A stretch of DNA of 64,000 nucleotides from Streptomyces sp. MspMP-M5 (lineage in GTDB: Bacteria; Actinomycetota; Actinomycetes; Streptomycetales; Streptomycetaceae). Where the stretch lies: the NCBI RefSeq assembly GCF_000373585.1, contig NZ_KB891885.1, positions 62,001 through 126,000 on the forward strand, in the 5' to 3' direction. A program made the position numbers and the translations under genes. The notes under the pieces were generated by a model. That model was not told the origin of the DNA. It saw nothing but the letters and a program-made list of their open reading frames with translations, and did no database searches. Below are positions 60,238 through 64,000 of this stretch, one piece after another; position 1 is the first letter of the stretch, and every line of letters starts with the position of its first letter.

Positions 60238-60308
60238 CCACCCCAACACCCCCACCCGCCACCCACCATCCGCTACGCTTATCGCCGGATCGGCTCACCC
60301 CGATCCCC

Positions 60309-60384
60309 GCCTCCGTAGCTCAGGGGATAGAGCACCGCTCTCCTAAAGCGGGTGTCGCAGGTTCGAATCCTGCCGGGGGCACCA
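60309..60384 (+). tRNA. tRNA-Arg (anticodon CCT), CCA encoded
   Basis: GCCTCCG pairs with CGGGGGC (60374-60380). The D-arm is GCTCAGGGGATAGAGC, the anticodon arm CCGCT-CTCCTAA-AGCGG gives CCT for the AGG codon, and the T-arm is GCAGGTTCGAATCCTGC. The discriminator A and CCA (60382-60384) are encoded. Its 3' part is repeated in degraded form at 62818-62858. Confidence 0.96.
60344..60363 (+). other. Attachment-site core within tRNA-Arg (left)
   Basis: TAAAGCGGGTGTCGCAGGTT, covering the anticodon 3' arm to the T-loop, recurs exactly at 62822-62841. tRNA genes are the usual integration targets of Streptomyces elements; this is taken as the left attachment core. Confidence 0.7.
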
Positions 60385-60390
60385 GCAAAG

Positions 60391-60423
60391 AGGCCACCTA
60401 GCGATGTCGCTAGGTGGCCTTTG
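60391..60423 (+). terminator. Terminator after tRNA-Arg
   Basis: AGGCCACCTAGCGA (60391-60404) pairs perfectly with 60407-60420 and is followed by TTT. It ends tRNA-Arg transcription seven bases after the CCA. Confidence 0.88.
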
Positions 60424-60649
60424 GGTTCAGGGTTGGCGGCGGTGCGGGCAGTCACTGACCGCCGGGGTCACCCGTCGACGCCAAGCCGGCTAGCCGGGGG
60501 GCGTCGAAGCCCCCTAGACCTACCTAACCTCTACGCCTGGAAATACAGATCGCATACACGTAACGACTTAGAGTCACTAACGCCGCGCATTTCGGGCGGT
60601 CTACCTGCAAGCTGATGCGCATTCAATTCATACCCGGCAAGATACGTCT

Positions 60650-61018
60650 GTGGTGAATCCAGACTCTCAACTGCTGTGGATCCGTACTGACAACGGAGCT
60701 GACGAACTGCGCTCCCTGCTGGCTTGGTTGCAGTGGGACGATGCCTTGCGCGGGCGGGTCCGGCTGGAACACGCGCCGGTTGGCTCCGGCGAGATGGGCG
60801 GGCTAGTCGATGCACTTACCGTATTTCTTGGCTCCGGCGGGATCGGAGTGGCGTTGACGCGCTCATTGACCGCATGGATCTCGCAGCGTCGTTCGGATGT
60901 CAAGTTGACAGTAACTGCACGCGATGGGCGGAGTGTTGAAGTTGACGCCAAACGGGTCGACGCCCAAGCACTAGCGAGAGACATAGAGCGAATATTGCGT
61001 GCGGAGGAAGGGTCGTGA
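60650..61018 (+). CDS. EACC1-type effector-associated protein
   Basis: 122 residues; GTG 60650 or GTG 60653, neither with a strong ribosome site. After DELRSLLAWLQWDDALRGRV comes the conserved PVGSGEMGGLVDAL. A hydrophobic helix follows (about 50-77, GLVDALTVFLGSGGIGVAL with SLTAWI), then QRRSDVKLTVTARDGRSVEV and VDAKRVDAQALARDIERIL. This is the pattern of effector-associated constant component 1, a small membrane protein encoded beside varied effector domains (caspase, trypsin and others) in predicted conflict systems. Its stop overlaps the next start (GTGA). It probably anchors, senses for or restrains the caspase partner; mechanism unknown. Confidence 0.82.
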   Translation: MVNPDSQLLWIRTDNGADELRSLLAWLQWDDALRGRVRLEHAPVGSGEMGGLVDALTVFLGSGGIGVALTRSLTAWISQRRSDVKLTVTARDGRSVEVDAKRVDAQALARDIERILRAEEGS

Positions 61019-62688
61019 CCCGTTTCCCCGATCCGGCCCGTTCGCGAGCCGTGCTGATCGGCGCCAGCACGTTCTCGGAGGCGGGTGGGTTGCCGTCCAT
61101 ACCGGCCGTTTCAGACAACCTAGAGGGCCTTCGTTCGGTGCTCACCAGCTCAACCACCGGATCCCTCAGTGCCGAGCACTGCACACTTCTCAGAGATCCC
61201 GCAGCGACCTCAGAGATCGGCCAAGCCCTCGCGCAAAGCTCGGAAGCCACGGACGTGCTCTTTGTGTACTACAGCGGGCATGGGCTGGTCGATGTGCGCG
61301 GCAGATTGTACCTCTCCCTGTCCTCCACGAAGCCCGATCAATTGCGCTGGACAGCACTCCCTTTCGACTTTCTCCGGGAGGAGCTGGCAGCCAGCCCGGC
61401 AGCAATTCGGGTACTCATTTTGGACTGCTGTTTCTCAGGTCGCGCGGTCGAGGCAATGTCGGATCCCAACGGAACGATAACCGGGCAGATCGACATCGCT
61501 GGCACCTACACGATGACCTCGACGACGGCGAATGCCACCTCCTACGCACCGGCGGGCGCGAAATATACAGCCTTCACCGATGCCCTGCTAAGGGCGTTGC
61601 GTAGCGAAGAATGCATAGAGCCATTCGAGGATGAAGAATACAAACAATCACTCACGCTGGATGAGATTTTCCGTGAGGTGGATTTTCGCCTCCTTAAGCG
61701 TGGGCTTCCTCGCCCTCAGCGACGCGCGATTAATGCCGCGGGAAGCTTGATGCTGACCAAGAGCCGCCAAGTCGACGCGCCGCTGGCGAATATTCAGCCC
61801 GGGCACCAATTCAGCACGCGTCGTCAGGCACACGATGCGGGGGTGCATCGCCCGCTACAAGCCGGAATCTGTGGAACCAGAAAGACCGGCGCAGAGTCCA
61901 TCGTTCTCTCCGGCGGCTACAAAGACGACGAGGACCACGGTGATGTCATCATCTACACCGGTCACGGCGGACAGGACCAGGCTGGAAACCAGATCAGAGA
62001 TCAATCCCTGGATGACTCCGGCAACGCAGCCCTGGTGACCAGTTACCTCGAAGGGCTGCCGGTCCGGGTTATCCGCGGCTGGCAGAGCACGTCGCCCTAT
62101 GCACCCAGTAAGGGCTACCGGTACGACGGCCTCTACCGTGTGACCAGCTACGGCAGCAAGACCAGCCTCGATGGATTCTTGATTTGGCAGTTTCGGCTAG
62201 AAGCATGCGAGGGCACTCCGCTACCGAAGATGCAACAACAGGGCGACCTTGACGATTTGGTCGAGCCCAAGACTAAACGCGTAACCGCGCGGAAAAAATT
62301 GGAAGGTATCGGTCAGCCCGAACGAGTCGCCGCTACTGTTCAGCGAATCGTTCATAGCAATTCCACACATCGCCAGGTCAAGGAATGGCACGATAATCAA
62401 TGCCAGATCTGCAGTGTGCGTATCGAGGTGCCCGGCGGGAGCTATAGCGAAGGCGCGCACATTCAGGCTTTGGAAAGTCCGCACAACGGTCCGGACACAG
62501 CTGGCAATGTGCTCTGCCTCTGCCCAAACTGTCATGTGATGTTGGATGCCGGTGCCATCGTCCTTAACGACGATCTCAGCGTCATCCGGGCCGGCGAGGA
62601 GGTGGGCACCCTGAATACGCATCCTCAGCACACCATCGACCTGGAGTGCGTGAAGCAGCATCGCAAACGGTGGAGTGACGTGGAGTAA
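61015..62688 (+). CDS. Caspase - SRA/YDG - HNH nuclease fusion protein
   Basis: 557 residues from GTG 61015 (GGAGGAAGG upstream), overlapping the EACC1 gene. Residues 8-250 are a caspase-like peptidase: RAVLIGASTF, VYYSGHG with H89, and LILDCCFSG with C139 as nucleophile. Residues 262-396 are an SRA/YDG domain, which flips out and reads modified cytosine: PGHQFSTRRQAHDAG, SGGYKDDEDHGDVIIYTGHG and YRYDGLYRV (Y370-D371-G372). Residues 450-512 are an HNH nuclease: zinc pairs C463/C466 and C503/C506, H482 in EGAHI, N498 in AGNVL, and H507. SRA-HNH proteins alone are modification-dependent restriction enzymes. Joined to a caspase, this suggests a sensor that cuts modified (for example phage) DNA and triggers proteolysis. 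Codon use is less GC-rich than the neighbours. Confidence 0.9.
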   Translation: MTRFPDPARSRAVLIGASTFSEAGGLPSIPAVSDNLEGLRSVLTSSTTGSLSAEHCTLLRDPAATSEIGQALAQSSEATDVLFVYYSGHGLVDVRGRLYLSLSSTKPDQLRWTALPFDFLREELAASPAAIRVLILDCCFSGRAVEAMSDPNGTITGQIDIAGTYTMTSTTANATSYAPAGAKYTAFTDALLRALRSEECIEPFEDEEYKQSLTLDEIFREVDFRLLKRGLPRPQRRAINAAGSLMLTKSRQVDAPLANIQPGHQFSTRRQAHDAGVHRPLQAGICGTRKTGAESIVLSGGYKDDEDHGDVIIYTGHGGQDQAGNQIRDQSLDDSGNAALVTSYLEGLPVRVIRGWQSTSPYAPSKGYRYDGLYRVTSYGSKTSLDGFLIWQFRLEACEGTPLPKMQQQGDLDDLVEPKTKRVTARKKLEGIGQPERVAATVQRIVHSNSTHRQVKEWHDNQCQICSVRIEVPGGSYSEGAHIQALESPHNGPDTAGNVLCLCPNCHVMLDAGAIVLNDDLSVIRAGEEVGTLNTHPQHTIDLECVKQHRKRWSDVE

Positions 62689-62821
62689 TGCAGTGAGACG
62701 GATGCCCACTCTCGACGTCAACAGGGCGGGGCGTCAGCACATCTCGACGGGGTACGGCACACGGCCGACGCCATAGAGACGGCTCCGCGCTGTCTGACAG
62801 CGGGCACTGGCGCGCACTCCT

Positions 62822-62841
62822 TAAAGCGGGTGTCGCAGGTT
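62822..62841 (+). other. Attachment-site copy (right), degraded tRNA-Arg 3' part
   Basis: TAAAGCGGGTGTCGCAGGTT is identical to tRNA-Arg bases 60344-60363. After an insertion of four T the similarity goes on (CGCATCCTGCC against CGAATCCTGCC). The 5' half of a tRNA is missing, so this is a remnant and not a gene. Confidence 0.75.
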
Positions 62842-62869
62842 TTTTCGCATCCTGCCAGGAGACTGGACG

Positions 62870-62903
62870 AAACGGCCCGCGCCGATCATGGTCCGGGCCG
62901 TTT
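62870..62903 (+). terminator. Hairpin after the tRNA remnant
   Basis: AAACGGCCCG (62870-62879) pairs with CGGGCCGTTT (62894-62903). It may be the original terminator of tRNA-Arg, moved away when the island inserted. Confidence 0.6.
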
Positions 62904-62983
62904 GGTTTGGGGAGTTATCCACAGGGTCGGCGGGGAGGGGGGTGGAGCTCGTAGGCTTTCGGGGTGGCTTGGCGGACGTGGGA

Positions 62984-64000
62984 GTGAGCGTGGTGGACGT
63001 GGACGTGGATGTGGCGGGAGGCGCGGAGGGCGTGTCGGGGGGCGGCGAGGCGGTGCAGGTGCTGCGCCGGGTCTTCGGGTACGACGCGTTCCGCGGTGAG
63101 CAGCAGGAGATCATCGAGCATGTCATCGGGGGCGGGGACGCGGTCGTCCTGATGCCCACGGGCGGCGGCAAGTCGCTGTGCTACCAGATCCCGTCGCTGG
63201 TGCGGCCGGGCGTCGGGGTGGTGATCTCGCCGCTGATCGCGTTGATGCAGGACCAGGTCGACGCGCTGCGGGCACTGGGGGTGCGGGCCGGGTTCCTCAA
63301 TTCGACGCAGGATCTGGAGGAGCGGCGGCTGGTCGAGGCCGAGTTCCTGGCCGGCGAGCTGGATCTGCTGTATCTGGCGCCGGAGCGGCTGCGGGTCGAG
63401 CAGACGGTGCAGCTGCTGGACCGGGGAAAGATCTCGCTCTTCGCCATCGACGAGGCGCACTGCGTGGCGCAGTGGGGCCACGACTTCCGGCCGGACTATC
63501 TGGCGCTGTCGATGCTGCACGACCGCTGGCCGGACGTGCCGCGGATCGCGCTGACCGCGACGGCGACGAAGGCGACGCACACCGAGATCACCTCCCGGCT
63601 GCGGATGGACGGCGCCCGTCATTTCGTGGCGAGCTTCGACCGGCCCAACATCCAGTACCGGATCGCGGCGAAGAGCGAGCCCAAGCGGCAGCTGCTGGAA
63701 CTGCTCCGCGGAGAGCACGCGGGGGACGCGGGCATCGTGTACTGCCTGTCCCGGGCCTCGGTGGAGAAGACCGCACAGTTCCTGGTGGACAACGGGATCG
63801 ACGCGGTGCCGTACCACGCCGGGCTGGACGCCCGGGTCCGCGCGTCGAACCAGGCGCGGTTCCTGCGGGAGGACGGGCTGGTCGTCGTCGCCACCATCGC
63901 GTTCGGGATGGGCATCGACAAGCCCGATGTGCGGTTCGTGGCCCATCTTGATCTGCCGAAGTCGGTGGAGGGGTACTACCAGGAGACCGGGCGCGCGGGG
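62984..64000 (+). CDS. recQ: ATP-dependent DNA helicase RecQ (5' part, runs off window)
   Basis: 339 codons are visible. After a Val/Asp- and Gly-rich leader (start GTG 62984 or 62990) come [20 protein letters not shown] (motif 0), [15 protein letters not shown] (Walker A), [12 protein letters not shown] (Ia), [20 protein letters not shown] (DEAH and aromatic loop), ALTATAT (III), [17 protein letters not shown] (IV) and [17 protein letters not shown] (V). RecQ unwinds DNA 3'-5' in recombination and fork repair. The RQC and HRDC parts are beyond the window. It lies just right of the island. Confidence 0.95.
   Translation, partial: MSVVDVDVDVAGGAEGVSGGGEAVQVLRRVFGYDAFRGEQQEIIEHVIGGGDAVVLMPTGGGKSLCYQIPSLVRPGVGVVISPLIALMQDQVDALRALGVRAGFLNSTQDLEERRLVEAEFLAGELDLLYLAPERLRVEQTVQLLDRGKISLFAIDEAHCVAQWGHDFRPDYLALSMLHDRWPDVPRIALTATATKATHTEITSRLRMDGARHFVASFDRPNIQYRIAAKSEPKRQLLELLRGEHAGDAGIVYCLSRASVEKTAQFLVDNGIDAVPYHAGLDARVRASNQARFLREDGLVVVATIAFGMGIDKPDVRFVAHLDLPKSVEGYYQETGRAG

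Larger units (their letters stand above)
60364..62821. mobile_element. Remnant integrative island in tRNA-Arg
   Basis: About 2.4 kb between the tRNA segment and its repeat. GC is visibly lower than in the flanks, with codons such as TTG, ATA, AAT and GAA that neighbours avoid. It carries only the EACC1-like and caspase-SRA-HNH genes. No integrase, transposase or replication gene remains. Origin by site-specific integration followed by decay is inferred. Confidence 0.65.
62689..62983. other. Right boundary of the island
   Basis: Holds CGCTGTC-T-GACAGCG (62788-62802), the degraded tRNA-Arg segment (62818-62858) and a terminator-like hairpin (62870-62903). Base composition returns to high GC after about 62900. 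No gene was seen. Confidence 0.5.

Noticed and set aside
60352..60615. An 87-residue protein starting inside tRNA-Arg
   Set aside because: The frame runs through the tRNA and its terminator and has no ribosome site; such frames are a common annotation error at tRNA 3' ends.
62818..62890. A second tRNA-Arg gene
   Set aside because: Only the 3' half resembles the tRNA; the acceptor 5' strand and D-arm are missing and the T-loop carries a four-T insertion.

Overview
The window is actinobacterial and almost certainly from a Streptomyces. It has very high GC, strongly G/C-biased third codon positions, many GTG/TTG starts, HrdD, a SepX/Glp division locus, a TipA-type MerR regulator with a tipA-like promoter, and a 14-bp parS box of the Streptomyces ParB type. 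Most genes are ordinary chromosomal genes; no prophage, complete insertion sequence or CRISPR array was seen.

Region 1-11 kb: a partial flavin monooxygenase diverging from a MerR regulator, exonuclease III, a small secreted protein, a GNAT acetyltransferase, an ABC exporter with a YtrA-type GntR repressor, an unpartnered histidine kinase with a lipoprotein, and a TipA-like regulator translationally coupled to a glycosyltransferase. Region 11-20 kb: tRNA-Ala(CGC), then the leftward block galU-glp-moaC-mog-acetyltransferase-sepX, which links nucleotide-sugar supply, molybdenum cofactor synthesis and cell division. This is followed by a folate enzyme, the parS box and a penicillin-acylase-family enzyme. 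Region 20-31 kb: a K+/H+ antiporter that apparently starts at CTG, an MFS exporter, an FmdB zinc-ribbon protein behind a CIRCE (HrcA) operator, mtnP, mscL, a truncated acetyl-CoA-synthetase-like gene and a second exporter.

Region 30-35 kb is a sulfide/persulfide module: a metallo-beta-lactamase/rhodanese fusion diverges from a GntR regulator, a TauE exporter and a sulfide:quinone oxidoreductase, with a perfect palindrome between the two arms. Region 35-48 kb carries a MerR-PP2C fusion, an M20 amidohydrolase, an O-methyltransferase, LtrA, two YkuD-type proteins (one behind a Crp-like site), a P1 peptidase, a VIT1 transporter, small membrane proteins, a CoA-transferase and an imine-reductase-like enzyme. 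Region 48-60 kb carries hrdD behind a SigR-type promoter, acetyltransferases, an FMN-binding oxidoreductase, a questin-oxidase-like protein, MarR and TetR regulators, a drug exporter, a secreted M6-like protease and two tiny membrane proteins.

The most interesting part is 60.3-62.9 kb. Downstream of tRNA-Arg(CCT) lies an island of about 2.4 kb with visibly lower GC. It is bounded by the tRNA 3' part and a degraded copy of the same tRNA segment, as expected for an integrated element that has lost its integrase. It carries only two genes, which overlap by four bases: an EACC1-type small membrane protein, and a 557-residue protein joining a caspase-like protease, an SRA/YDG modified-base reader and an HNH nuclease. 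This looks like a modification-dependent restriction enzyme fused to a caspase, a plausible new anti-phage (abortive infection) design. The window ends inside recQ.
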